This document shows positions 36,376-44,914 of a stretch of 64,000 bases of DNA, piece by piece. The position numbers and the translations under genes were made by a program. Origin of the DNA: [Lactobacillus] rogosae (GTDB lineage Bacteria > Bacillota > Clostridia > Lachnospirales > Lachnospiraceae); contig FONU01000009.1 of NCBI GenBank assembly GCA_900112995.1, positions 62,001-126,000 of the forward strand. Reading direction: 5' to 3'. Below the pieces are notes generated by a model, which made no database searches, was not told the origin of the DNA, and worked only from the letters and a program-made list of their open reading frames with translations. Positions within the stretch are counted from its first letter, which is position 1; each line of letters opens with the position of its first letter.

Positions 36376-37641
36376 ATGAAAGTAATTAAGAAGCTTGTGT
36401 CAGTTCTTATGGCAGGTGTTCTTACTTTATCTGTGATGGCATGTTCAGGTACAGATAAGAATAAGACAGCAAGGGAACTTGATATAGAGACTCCTGTAAC
36501 AGTTAATGTCTGGTATGATAATAAGGACTATGACAGCTATCTTGAAAATGTAGCGAAAGAATTTAAAGAGGCTAACAATCTGGTTACTGTCAATCCGGTA
36601 TATGTTGAGTCATCAGATTTTGTTGATACAATTTACAATGAAACTGTAAGAAATGATAATGTGCCAGATGTGTATCTTATGTCATCAGAGAATTGCAATA
36701 AGGCATATCTTTTAGGTCTTATGCTTGAAAATGATTCTTACAAGGATGTATACAATGATAAAGTATATGGACAGGCTGCCCTTATAGCAAGCTCATATAA
36801 TGAAAAGTTATATGGCTATCCGGTTACATTTAATATGCCGGTTATGGTGTATAACAGTAAGCTTGCAGGTGCAGTTGATACATTTGATGAGATAAAAGAA
36901 TATAATGATAACTACGAAGTTACAGAAGATAATAAAAGTGTTCAGAGGATATTTAACTTTGATGCATCATCAATGTTTCTTAATTATACATTTACAGGAA
37001 GATACGTTAATATAGGCGGCAATAATGCTGAGGATTCAGGAGCATTTGCAATAGATGAGGTGCATTTTAAAAAGGCTTTAACTGAATATGTGAAGTTAAA
37101 GGACACTTATGCGATTGATAGATATAATTCATCATTGCAGTCGTGTGTATCACAGTTTGCAGAGGGAAAGCTTATATATACAATAGTTGATGCCGACAGC
37201 CTTTCAACAATTGATGCTTCAGGTGTTGAATATGGAATAATTCCAGTTCCAAAGCTTGCAGATGATTTAGAGTCAAAGGCAATGTCAGTTACTACGATGG
37301 CAATAGTAAATCCATACACATCAAATATTGCGGTATCCAAGGCAGTAGCAAGGGCAATATCATATGACTATGCAGAGGATTTGGAAAGTCTTAGCGGACA
37401 TATGAGTGCAAGGGCAGACATAAGCTATAAATCAAAGACCCAGCAGAGCAATTACAATACACTGCACACAATATATGCTAACAGCATCGTAAAAGCCAAA
37501 TATGTAGGCGTAGGCAACATATATACAAAATATGAGATTATGCTTCACCAGTTATGGGACGGAGTGGATTTTAACAGTGCATATAATGAGTTTTACAAAG
37601 AAATCTCCAATTATATGACACTATCAAGGCTTAATAATTAA
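36376..37641 (+). CDS. ABC-type extracellular solute-binding lipoprotein
   Basis: A 421-residue group 1-type solute-binding protein. Signal peptide with lipobox ending VMAC, C23 lipidated; mature part starts VTVNVWYDNKDYDSYLENVAKEFKE, as in sugar-binding proteins, and continues with VPDVYLMSSENC and LYGYPVTFNMPVMVYNSK. It would sit on the outer membrane face and pass a ligand to an ABC permease. No permease or ATPase is nearby. Position 17 bp after argD suggests co-transcription with arginine biosynthesis, an unusual pairing for this fold. Ligand unknown. Confidence 0.85.
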   Translation: MKVIKKLVSVLMAGVLTLSVMACSGTDKNKTARELDIETPVTVNVWYDNKDYDSYLENVAKEFKEANNLVTVNPVYVESSDFVDTIYNETVRNDNVPDVYLMSSENCNKAYLLGLMLENDSYKDVYNDKVYGQAALIASSYNEKLYGYPVTFNMPVMVYNSKLAGAVDTFDEIKEYNDNYEVTEDNKSVQRIFNFDASSMFLNYTFTGRYVNIGGNNAEDSGAFAIDEVHFKKALTEYVKLKDTYAIDRYNSSLQSCVSQFAEGKLIYTIVDADSLSTIDASGVEYGIIPVPKLADDLESKAMSVTTMAIVNPYTSNIAVSKAVARAISYDYAEDLESLSGHMSARADISYKSKTQQSNYNTLHTIYANSIVKAKYVGVGNIYTKYEIMLHQLWDGVDFNSAYNEFYKEISNYMTLSRLNN

Positions 37642-37758
37642 ATATGGAATAATACATTAGTGTGGATAAAAATGTAATTTACTCCAATATTAGTGAATAA
37701 AATCCTGCTATCAGTAAATACTTTATTAACAATAGAGATTGTTAAAGGAGGTTGTCTG

Positions 37759-38199
37759 ATGGCAGGATTTATTGTTGCAATAATCTCAGGTGCGTTAATG
37801 AGCCTGCAAGGTGTACTTAATACGAATGTTACAAAAGCGAGCAGTATATGGGTGGCGGCAGGCTTCGTGCAGTTTACAGCACTTGCAACCTGCATTATAA
37901 TGTGGCTGTTTAACGGAAGACCTGAGATTAGTGGAATATTTCAGGTAGAGAATAAAATATCATTATTAGGCGGTGTGATAGGAGCATTCATAACCTTCAC
38001 CGTAGTAAAAAGTGTATCCGACCTAGGTGTAGCCAAAGCCGAAGTCACAATAGTAGTAGCACAGGTAATAGTAGCCTATATAATAGAACTTATGGGCTTA
38101 TTTGGAAGCAAAAAAGCCGACTTCTCGTGGCTCAAACTCTTAGCCCTGATAATAGCAATGGGCGGAGTATTTATGTTCTACAATACAGGGAAGAATTAA
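37759..38199 (+). CDS. small DMT-superfamily transporter (YdcZ/DUF606-like)
   Basis: A 146-residue membrane protein with about five hydrophobic segments, matching YdcZ-type half-size drug/metabolite transporters: N-terminal GFIVAIISGALMSLQGVLN and C-terminal GVFMFYNTGKN. Such proteins often work as pairs; only one copy is here. ATG 37759 is chosen because AAAGGAGG lies seven bases upstream. Codon choice changes in the second half, which uses GCC, GAC, CTC and ATA more than neighbouring genes; the shift continues into the repeat region that follows. Confidence 0.82.
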   Translation: MAGFIVAIISGALMSLQGVLNTNVTKASSIWVAAGFVQFTALATCIIMWLFNGRPEISGIFQVENKISLLGGVIGAFITFTVVKSVSDLGVAKAEVTIVVAQVIVAYIIELMGLFGSKKADFSWLKLLALIIAMGGVFMFYNTGKN

Positions 38200-38245
38200 A
38201 GTTGTAAAACTGACAGCGAGGGGATATAATGTGCGTAAGCTACAA

Positions 38246-38368
38246 GCCGTGCCAGACAGAAAACTTAAAAGCTGCTGTGCTTGCACAAAGCTGCTTTTAA
38301 AATTTCTGTCTGATAGGGCGACAGCCCGACAGTCCAAGAAAGCCAGAGCTTTCTTGGACCTGCACGGC
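38246..38368 (+). ncRNA. predicted 123-nt four-way-junction RNA or structured repeat
   Basis: P1: GCCGTGC (38246-38252) with GCACGGC (38362-38368). It encloses three hairpins. First, CAGACAGAAA (38253-38262) with 38303-38312, extended by TTAAAAGC (38265-38272) with 38293-38300 and tipped by TGTG/CACA. Second, GGGC-GACA-GCCC (38316-38327). Third, GTCCAAGAAAGC (38332-38343) with 38348-38359 around CAGA. Every helix is perfect Watson-Crick. An 84-codon open frame crosses it but has no family likeness. Not matched to a known RNA class. Confidence 0.55.
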
Positions 38369-38393
38369 GAAACCAGTGGGAAATCAACTAAAG

Positions 38394-38600
38394 GCGAAGT
38401 GCAAAGCACGAGCCAGCAAAAACAAACCATAAGCAGGCTAAGGAAAGCGAAGTGCGAAGCACGAGCCAGCAAAAACAAACCATAAGTAGGCTAAGTAAAG
38501 CGAAGTGCCAAAGCACGAGCCAAAAGTAAAGGCAATCTGCGGCAGTACATAATAAGCCAAGGCAAAGTAGAAGCGAAGTGCGAAGCACAAGCGCAATCTA
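38394..38600 (+). repeat. 53-bp direct repeats with GTGC-GCAC hairpins
   Basis: Two adjacent 53-bp units (38394-38446 and 38447-38499) differ at three positions. A third partial unit starts at 38500 and a fourth core at 38573. Each starts with GCGAAGTGC, then 3-4 bases, then GCAC, and the full units close with an AGCC/GGCT pair. The remaining bases to 38653 hold a C-rich stretch and the GAGAGG site of the next gene. Confidence 0.85.
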
Positions 38601-38653
38601 TGCCACCACCGCATTTCCCACCCCACCCCAAATAAAAGAGAGGACCTCAACCA

Positions 38654-39868
38654 ATGACCAATTTATTCAAAATAACAGGCACAGTAACCCTGAAAAAAGG
38701 CGCCGGCCGTCAATTAAAATCCGGCGGTATGTGGGTATACGACAACGAAATAGACACATTTTCCGAAACCGTAGAAGACGGAGGCCTTATCGAACTCCAT
38801 GATTTCGATGATTACTTTATGGGAATAGGCTTCGTAAACCGCCGTTCCAAAATAACAGTAAGAATGTTATCAAGACACGAGGGAGAGATTAACGAAGAAT
38901 TTATCAAACAGCGTGTAAAAGATGCTGTTTCCTACAGAATGGATACTGTCGATACATCTTCCTGCCGGCTTATATTCGGAGAGGCAGATTTTCTTCCGGG
39001 TATAGTAATAGACAAGTTCTCAGATGTTCTTGTAGTAGAGTCACTTGCACTTGGAATTGACAGATTTAAACAGCTTATTGTCGATGACCTGAAAGAAATA
39101 CTTAAAGAATATGGCATGCCAATAAGAGGCGTATATGAAAGAAGCGATGCCAAAGTAAGACAGCTTGAAGGAATGGAAAGAGTTAAAGGCTTTATCGGTG
39201 AAGAATTCGATACCAAAGTTATGATAACTGAAAATGGTGTTAAATATTATGTAGATGTTAAGGACGGTCAGAAGACAGGCTTTTTCCTTGACCAGAAATA
39301 TAACAGGAGAGCTATCGGCGGCTTATGCAAGGGTGCGAAGGTTCTTGACTGCTTTACACATACAGGTTCATTTGCACTTAATGCAGGAATATCGGGAGCT
39401 TCAAGCGTATTAGGAGTAGATGCATCTGAACTTGCTGTTAATCAGGCGACAGAAAATGCCAAGCTTAACGGACTTGAGGATATTGTCCGATTCAAATGTG
39501 CAGATGTGTTTGACCTGCTTCCACAGCTTGAAAAGAGTGGCGAGAAGTTTGATGTTGTGATTCTTGATCCACCAGCATTTACCAAGTCAAGAAATTCCAT
39601 TAAAAATGCAGTTAAGGGATACAGAGAGATTAATCTTAGGGGGATGAAGCTTGTCAAAGACGGCGGATACCTTGCAACCTGCTCTTGTTCACATTTTATG
39701 GATCCGGAATTGTTCACTAAGACAATTGGCGAAGCGGCAAGAAATGTACATAAAAGACTAAGACAGATAGAATACAGGACCCAGTCACCTGACCATCCAA
39801 TTCTGTGGTCAGCCGATGAGTCCTTATACCTTAAATTCTATATTTTTCAGGTTGTTGACGAAAAGTAA
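38654..39868 (+). CDS. RlmI-like class I SAM-dependent rRNA cytosine methyltransferase
   Basis: A 404-residue protein: N-terminal PUA-like domain (about 1-80), an EEHEE-type linker domain, then a Rossmann methyltransferase with VLDCFTHTGSFALNAG near 230-245, LGVDASELAV and the catalytic-type motif DVVILDPPAFTKS near 300. This is the COG1092/RlmI-YwbD architecture, which methylates a cytosine in 23S rRNA. Substrate position is not determined. The first 80 codons use C-ending codons much more than the rest, continuing the odd composition of the upstream segment. Its 3' end overlaps the convergent PHP gene by 38 bp. Confidence 0.88.
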   Translation: MTNLFKITGTVTLKKGAGRQLKSGGMWVYDNEIDTFSETVEDGGLIELHDFDDYFMGIGFVNRRSKITVRMLSRHEGEINEEFIKQRVKDAVSYRMDTVDTSSCRLIFGEADFLPGIVIDKFSDVLVVESLALGIDRFKQLIVDDLKEILKEYGMPIRGVYERSDAKVRQLEGMERVKGFIGEEFDTKVMITENGVKYYVDVKDGQKTGFFLDQKYNRRAIGGLCKGAKVLDCFTHTGSFALNAGISGASSVLGVDASELAVNQATENAKLNGLEDIVRFKCADVFDLLPQLEKSGEKFDVVILDPPAFTKSRNSIKNAVKGYREINLRGMKLVKDGGYLATCSCSHFMDPELFTKTIGEAARNVHKRLRQIEYRTQSPDHPILWSADESLYLKFYIFQVVDEK

Positions 39869-40706
39869 GGCTTCTTTCGTAAAGGGCATCTTTTATTTCG
39901 TAAGGAACAAAAAGATGTCCAAGACCTGTTCCTAACTGTATGTTAGGCTTGTTAGCACCGTGGTAATCAGAGCCTCCGGATAAGAGAAGATTATGTTCTT
40001 TGGCGATTTTGCGGATTTCCCTTTCATCGGCAGGTTTATAGGTTGAATAAATTGCTTCAATTCCATCAATTGAGGCACAGCATACGTGGTTAATAAGCTC
40101 ATTCATCTGGGCTTTGCCAAGGTGGTAAAGAATTGGGTGTGCAAGCACAGCAACACCGCCAGCCTGATGAATAATGCTTACAGCCTCAGAAGGGTCAACC
40201 TTATGCCTGTTCACAAAGCAGGGCTTTCCGGGACTTAAGTATCTGTCAAAGGCTTCGTTGCGGTCGCCTGTGTAATGATTCTTAACAAGATAATCAGCAA
40301 AATGTGCTCTTGTTATAACAGCATCAGGGTATAATTTTAACATTTGTTCATATGTAATATTAATACCGATTGAACAGAAGCGTTCACATATTGCAATATT
40401 ACGGTTGATGCGTGACTCGCGCTGTGTTTTAAGATAATCATTGATGGCATTGTTAGTGTAATCAATAAAAAGTCCTACGATATGGACTTCGGTATTATTA
40501 AAATTAGTGCTTAATTCAACACCGGGTATTAATTCCACCTCTGAATTACCAGCGGCTTTAAGGGCATCTGGTATTCCGTCAAGAGTATCGTGGTCGGTAA
40601 GGGCGATGGCACTAAGATTTTTAGAAGAAGCAATTGCTATAAGCTCTGAGGGAGTATTAGTTCCGTCAGAATATGTTGAGTGTACGTGCAAATCTACCTG
40701 TTTCAT
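39831..40706 (-). CDS. PHP-domain phosphoesterase
   Basis: A 291-residue PHP protein. Metal ligands: H7 and H9 in DLHVHSTYSDG, DHDT near 38-41, RAHFADYLV near 129, VLAHPILYH near 185 and GGSDYHGANKP near 248. It matches the family of 3',5'-nucleoside bisphosphate / oligoribonucleotide phosphatases such as YciV/TrpH (RnmAA). Likely degrades pAp or short RNAs. Site GAAATGAGG before the ATG on the minus strand. Tail-to-tail overlap of 38 bp with the methyltransferase gene. Confidence 0.86.
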   Translation of the reverse strand: MKQVDLHVHSTYSDGTNTPSELIAIASSKNLSAIALTDHDTLDGIPDALKAAGNSEVELIPGVELSTNFNNTEVHIVGLFIDYTNNAINDYLKTQRESRINRNIAICERFCSIGINITYEQMLKLYPDAVITRAHFADYLVKNHYTGDRNEAFDRYLSPGKPCFVNRHKVDPSEAVSIIHQAGGVAVLAHPILYHLGKAQMNELINHVCCASIDGIEAIYSTYKPADEREIRKIAKEHNLLLSGGSDYHGANKPNIQLGTGLGHLFVPYEIKDALYERSLTFRQQPEKYRI

Positions 40707-40758
40707 ATTATAACCTCATTTCTGCGCACGATTTCTAAGCAGATAATAGAATTGTATT

Positions 40759-40799
40759 AAGTACGCAAGTAGATTATAACACTTTAAAAAAGTACGCAA
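40759..40799 (-). promoter_or_regulatory. promoter of the PHP gene with a repeated AAGTACGCAA word
   Basis: On the minus strand TATAAT (40773-40778) with a T-rich -35 region at about 40794-40801. AAGTACGCAA occurs at 40759-40768 and 40790-40799, exactly 31 bp apart, flanking the -10. Confidence 0.5.
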
Positions 40800-40873
40800 A
40801 ATCCTTAATCTTAATAAAATAATAAATTAACGAAAAAGTTTAATTTTATATAAAAGCAACAGGAGGAGTGATT

Positions 40874-41554
40874 ATGCAAAGAGAATTAGTTATTGGTGGT
40901 TTTTACAGACATTTTAAGAATAAGCTGTATCAGGTAAGAGGCGTTGCGATACACTCAGAGACTAAGGAGAAAATGGTTGTGTATCAGGGGCTATACGGCT
41001 CATATGAGTTATATGTAAGACCATATGATATGTTTTTGAGCGAAGTTGACCATAATAAATATCCTGATGTAGAGCAGAAATACAGATTTGAACTTATAGA
41101 TATTAATACAGGAAAAGCACTTGAGAAATCCGATGATACATCTGCTTATAATAAATCGATAGACAATGTTAATATGGTTTCAGCGGATAATACATATACA
41201 GTAGATAAGTCTGCCTGCGACATAGCAGGAAATAGATATACAGAGAATAAATCTATTGATTATAAGACAGAAAATGTCTCATCTGATAATGGGAATATTG
41301 CTGACACCTACAATTCAGATGAGAATACTGTACAGGACAGCAAGCTGATAAGATTTCTTGATGCATATGATTATAAAGAGAAGCTTGATATATTAACTTC
41401 TATGAGAAGTGAATTAAATGACGGGCTTATTGATATTATGGCGGAGTCCATTGAAGTTGCTGTGCCAGAGGGCGACATTACTGATAGATATAATTCACTT
41501 AGAAAATGTCTTCTTGCACATACCAAATATGAAGGATTAAGACTGCGTCAGTAG
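40874..41554 (+). CDS. DUF1653 domain protein
   Basis: A 226-residue cytoplasmic protein. Residues 1-75 match DUF1653 (GGFYRHFKNKLYQVRGVAIH, then VVYQGLYGSYELYVRPYDMF), a small SH3-like fold. A long Asp/Asn/Ser/Thr-rich linker follows (about 85-155), then a helical C-terminal part (FLDAYDYKEKLDILTSMRSE). Function unknown; the isolated domain is widespread. ATG 40874 follows AGGAGG at seven bases; an earlier GTG at 40868 sits on that site. Confidence 0.8.
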   Translation: MQRELVIGGFYRHFKNKLYQVRGVAIHSETKEKMVVYQGLYGSYELYVRPYDMFLSEVDHNKYPDVEQKYRFELIDINTGKALEKSDDTSAYNKSIDNVNMVSADNTYTVDKSACDIAGNRYTENKSIDYKTENVSSDNGNIADTYNSDENTVQDSKLIRFLDAYDYKEKLDILTSMRSELNDGLIDIMAESIEVAVPEGDITDRYNSLRKCLLAHTKYEGLRLRQ

Positions 41555-41685
41555 TGATAATTGTCAGAAAATTAACATAATATATGCGATAAAATGGATA
41601 ATATTACAGAATTTTGTGAGTTCACATAAAATGTGTATAAGTATGTTGATATTGTGGAAAAGTATGTGACTAATTACGATATTGA

Positions 41686-41714
41686 TTGCATATGTTGTTA
41701 ATAAATGTTATATT
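41686..41714 (+). promoter_or_regulatory. promoter for ddl-murF
   Basis: TTGCAT (41686-41691), 17-bp spacer, TATATT (41709-41714), about 62 bases before the ddl start. Confidence 0.55.
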
Positions 41715-41776
41715 CTATAAGGTATGCACAGGAGAACTATACAATAAGAGATTGTGTGTGGAAAAGAGGATTAATA

Positions 41777-42808
41777 ATGAATATAGTTGTATTAGCAGGT
41801 GGTACAAGCACTGAAAGAGATATATCAATTCTTACAAGTACCAAAGTGTGTGAGTCTTTAAGAAGAAATGGATACAATGCTAACATTGTGGATGTTTTTT
41901 TCGGTATAGATAGTGAAAATGTTGATAACTTTTTTAATAATGACAATGATTTGGAAAAACTTTGCAAATATTTAAAGAACCAGACTCCTGATGTTGAGAA
42001 GGAACTTGAAGCAAGAAAAGCTTTGGGAAAAGGTTTCTTTGGAGATAATGTTCTTGAACTCTGCCAGAAAGCAGACATAGTATTTATGGGGCTTCACGGA
42101 AGCAATGGTGAGGACGGAAAGATACAGGCAGCATTTGAACTTATGGGAATTAAGTACACAGGAACTGATTATATAAGCAGTGCCATATCAATGAGCAAGG
42201 AGCTTACTAAAAAGGTTCTTGTTCCAGAGGGTATTCCAATGCCTAAGGGCATAGCACTCCACAAGGGACATAAGGTAGAATATGTTCCATTTCCTTGTGT
42301 GGTTAAGCCTTGTTGTGGTGGTTCAAGTGTAGGAGTATCTATTGTTAATAGCGAAGAAGAATTCAAGAGAGCCTTAACAGATGCATTTTCATATGAAGAT
42401 AATATACTTGTAGAAGAATTCATTAAGGGAAGAGAATTCTCTGTAGGTGTACTTAATGGAAAGGCACTTCCAGTTATAGAGATAGAACCGCTTGACGGAT
42501 TTTATGATTATAAGAATAAATATAAGGCAGGAGCAACTAAGGAGACTTGTCCAGCTAATCTTCCTAAGGAAATATCAGAGAAAATGCAAAGATGGGCAGA
42601 GAAAGCCTGTGAGACAGCTGGAGTTACTACATATGCAAGAGTAGATGAACTTCTTAATGAAGACGGAGATATATACTGCCTTGAAATTAATACACTTCCG
42701 GGAATGACAGGAACAAGCTTACTTCCACAGGAAGCTGCGGCTGTAGGAATGTCATATGATGAACTTACTAAGAAGATTATAGAAATATCTTTAGAAAAGT
42801 ATAATTAA
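41777..42808 (+). CDS. ddl: D-alanine--D-alanine ligase
   Basis: A 343-residue ATP-grasp ligase: N-terminal VVLAGGTSTERDISI, GLHGSNGEDG, VVKPCCGGSSVGVSIV, and C-terminal EINTLPGMTGTSLLPQEAAA. The omega-loop reads FYDYKNKY, with the Tyr typical of D-Ala-D-Ala rather than D-lactate ligases. It supplies the dipeptide used by murF, the next gene. ATG 41777 lies after AAGAGG; longer in-frame starts have no site. Confidence 0.95.
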   Translation: MNIVVLAGGTSTERDISILTSTKVCESLRRNGYNANIVDVFFGIDSENVDNFFNNDNDLEKLCKYLKNQTPDVEKELEARKALGKGFFGDNVLELCQKADIVFMGLHGSNGEDGKIQAAFELMGIKYTGTDYISSAISMSKELTKKVLVPEGIPMPKGIALHKGHKVEYVPFPCVVKPCCGGSSVGVSIVNSEEEFKRALTDAFSYEDNILVEEFIKGREFSVGVLNGKALPVIEIEPLDGFYDYKNKYKAGATKETCPANLPKEISEKMQRWAEKACETAGVTTYARVDELLNEDGDIYCLEINTLPGMTGTSLLPQEAAAVGMSYDELTKKIIEISLEKYN

Positions 42809-42830
42809 TATTGAATGGAGATTATTATTT

Positions 42831-44237
42831 ATGCGTGGAATGACATTAAGAGCTATAGCAGAAGCCTGCAATGGCGTATATTATGGCAGTGAAGATAACC
42901 TTGATAAAGAAGTGACAGACATAACAACTGACAGCCGTAAAGTGCAGAATGGCGGATTGTTTGTTGCCATATGTGGCGAGAGAACTGACGGACACCAATA
43001 CATAGATAACTGCTTTAATGATGGAGCGTTGTGTGTTATATCAGAAAAAGAACTTGAAGGACAGACTAATTCTTATATAAAGGTTAAATCAAGTCTTCAG
43101 GCGTTAAAGGATATGGCACTTTTATACCGTAATAATCTTGATATCAAGGTTGTAGGTATAACAGGAAGTGTAGGTAAAACAAGCACTAAAGAAACAATCA
43201 GTTATGTGCTTAACAAGAAGTATAAAGTGTTAAAGACAGAAGGTAATTTCAATAATGAAATAGGACTTCCTCTTACAGTATTCCGCTTAAGAGATGATGA
43301 TGAAGTTGCTGTTCTTGAAATGGGAATAAGTGATTTCGGAGAAATGGACAGATTATCAAAAATTGCCCAGCCAGATATAAGCGTAATAACTAATATAGGT
43401 CTGTGTCATCTTGAAAATCTTAAGACAAGAGATGGAATATTAAAGGCCAAGACAGAGATTTTCAATAATATGAAGCCTGACGGAATAGCGATACTTAACG
43501 GCGATGATGATAAGCTTATCACTGTAGATGAGGTTAATGGAAAGAAGCCTGAAAGATTTGGAATTAACTATAAAGACGGTGTGTATGCCAAGGATATAGA
43601 AAATCTTGGGCTTAGTGGAACTAAATTTGTAATATCAGGTCTTAATTGTGTAGATGGCTGTAAGGATTTTGAGGTTACTGTGCCGGTTCCTGGACATCAT
43701 ATGATATACAATGCACTTGCAGCAGCCTGTGTTGGTGCGGCATTAGAGCTTACTTCTGCACAGATAGCAGACGGAATAACTGATTTAAAGACTATTTCAG
43801 GCAGAAATAACATTATCAAAACAAGTAAATATACATTAATAGATGACTGTTATAATGCTAATCCTGTATCTATGAAGGCTTCTGTTGATGTGCTTGATAT
43901 GGCTATTGGCAGAAAAGTATGTATACTTGGTAATATGTATGAGCTTGGAGAGGATGAGAAAAATCTCCACTATGATGTTGGACAGTATATAGGTACTAAG
44001 AATATAGATGTTCTTATTACTATTGGTGATCTGGCAAGACATATCGCTATGGGAACAGACGATTATATGGAAACACATTTTGGTTCATATGATTGTGAGA
44101 TACACAGCTTTGATGATATGGAAGAATTCAATATGGCATATTCGTCAATCCTTAAGGATAATGATAATATATTGATAAAGGCATCGCACGCAATGAAATT
44201 TGCTGATATTGTGGAGCTTTTAAGCAAGGATAATTAG
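42831..44237 (+). CDS. murF: UDP-N-acetylmuramoyl-tripeptide--D-alanyl-D-alanine ligase
   Basis: A 468-residue Mur ligase of normal length. N-terminal UDP-binding domain with TTDSRKVQNGGLFVAI near 32-47; P-loop GITGSVGKTST at 109-119; central NNEIGLPLTV; C-terminal domain with GRNNI and DDCYNANP near 340. Adds D-Ala-D-Ala to the peptidoglycan stem peptide. Lies 22 bp after ddl, which makes its substrate. Confidence 0.96.
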   Translation: MRGMTLRAIAEACNGVYYGSEDNLDKEVTDITTDSRKVQNGGLFVAICGERTDGHQYIDNCFNDGALCVISEKELEGQTNSYIKVKSSLQALKDMALLYRNNLDIKVVGITGSVGKTSTKETISYVLNKKYKVLKTEGNFNNEIGLPLTVFRLRDDDEVAVLEMGISDFGEMDRLSKIAQPDISVITNIGLCHLENLKTRDGILKAKTEIFNNMKPDGIAILNGDDDKLITVDEVNGKKPERFGINYKDGVYAKDIENLGLSGTKFVISGLNCVDGCKDFEVTVPVPGHHMIYNALAAACVGAALELTSAQIADGITDLKTISGRNNIIKTSKYTLIDDCYNANPVSMKASVDVLDMAIGRKVCILGNMYELGEDEKNLHYDVGQYIGTKNIDVLITIGDLARHIAMGTDDYMETHFGSYDCEIHSFDDMEEFNMAYSSILKDNDNILIKASHAMKFADIVELLSKDN

Positions 44238-44297
44238 ATTAAGATTAAGCGTTTTGCAAATGCTTAAATATATACAGAAAGAAGAAAGGAGGCGTCT

Positions 44298-44642
44298 ATG
44301 AAAAAGACTAAGAGTTTAATAATAAGTGCTATGATTATGGTATTCGCTTTGGCATTTACAGCTTGCGGAAGTAAGTCATCAAGTGTAGAGGGAAGCTGGA
44401 GTGGTAATGATAACGGATATGATGTTGTATTTAATTTCGAGGCAGATGGTCAGGGAACTATGCAGTTAAGCGGAATTCAGCTTAATATTACATATTCCGT
44501 TGATGGTGACAAAATAACTATCAACAAGTCAGTTCTTGGTGGAACACAGACAGACGAGTATACATTTAAGATTTCTAACAAGTCAAAGACACTTACATTA
44601 TCTAACGATTCAGGTGAAATTGAACTTAAAAAGGGTGAATAA
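44298..44642 (+). CDS. small lipoprotein (DUF5640-like)
   Basis: A 114-residue putative lipoprotein: signal peptide with lipobox ending FTAC (C23), then about 85 residues of beta-rich sequence (VEGSWSGNDNGYDVVFNFEADGQG) that resembles small lipocalin-like or DUF5640 domains counting signal such as GSW and TYSVDGDKITI. Function unknown. Strong AAAGGAGGCG site. It has its own terminator and is probably transcribed behind murF. Confidence 0.78.
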   Translation: MKKTKSLIISAMIMVFALAFTACGSKSSSVEGSWSGNDNGYDVVFNFEADGQGTMQLSGIQLNITYSVDGDKITINKSVLGGTQTDEYTFKISNKSKTLTLSNDSGEIELKKGE

Positions 44643-44674
44643 CCAGATGCTAATAATCTAAAGAATGATTTATT

Positions 44675-44709
44675 ATCCCTTCGGGCAGATATTGCCTGAA
44701 GGGATTTTT
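44675..44709 (+). terminator. rho-independent terminator after the small lipoprotein
   Basis: ATCCCTTCGGGCA (44675-44687) pairs with TGCCTGAAGGGAT (44693-44705), one G-U, followed by TTTTT. Confidence 0.92.
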
Positions 44710-44879
44710 AATGTAATATGAAAATCTGATAAAGATCCCTGTTACAAAAAAGTATTATGTAATGATAACGTGTAATCGCTCTAATATGTAGTTTACAATA
44801 TGTAGTTTGCTGCAAGTGAATGTGCTATATATAAATAAAATGAAAGTTATATAAAATAAAAATATTTTTAAAATAATAC

Positions 44880-44908
44880 TTTACAAATATATAATATAGT
44901 GATATAGT
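44880..44908 (+). promoter_or_regulatory. promoter of the Tad-like cluster
   Basis: TTTACA (44880-44885), 17-bp spacer, TATAGT (44903-44908). A perfect palindrome AAAAACGCGTTTTT (44918-44931) lies at the expected transcription start. Confidence 0.55.
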
Positions 44909-44914
44909 ATCAAT

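Noticed and set aside
38231-38485. 84-codon open frame across the structured repeats
   Set aside because: It runs through perfect RNA helices and 53-bp repeats, has no ribosome binding site or family likeness, and its sequence is explained by the repeats.
38390-38600. CRISPR-like array
   Set aside because: Units are adjacent with no spacers, only two are near-identical, and no cas genes are present.
38578-38802. 74-codon plus-strand frame upstream of the methyltransferase
   Set aside because: Overlaps the real gene in another frame and the repeats; Arg-rich translation without likeness.
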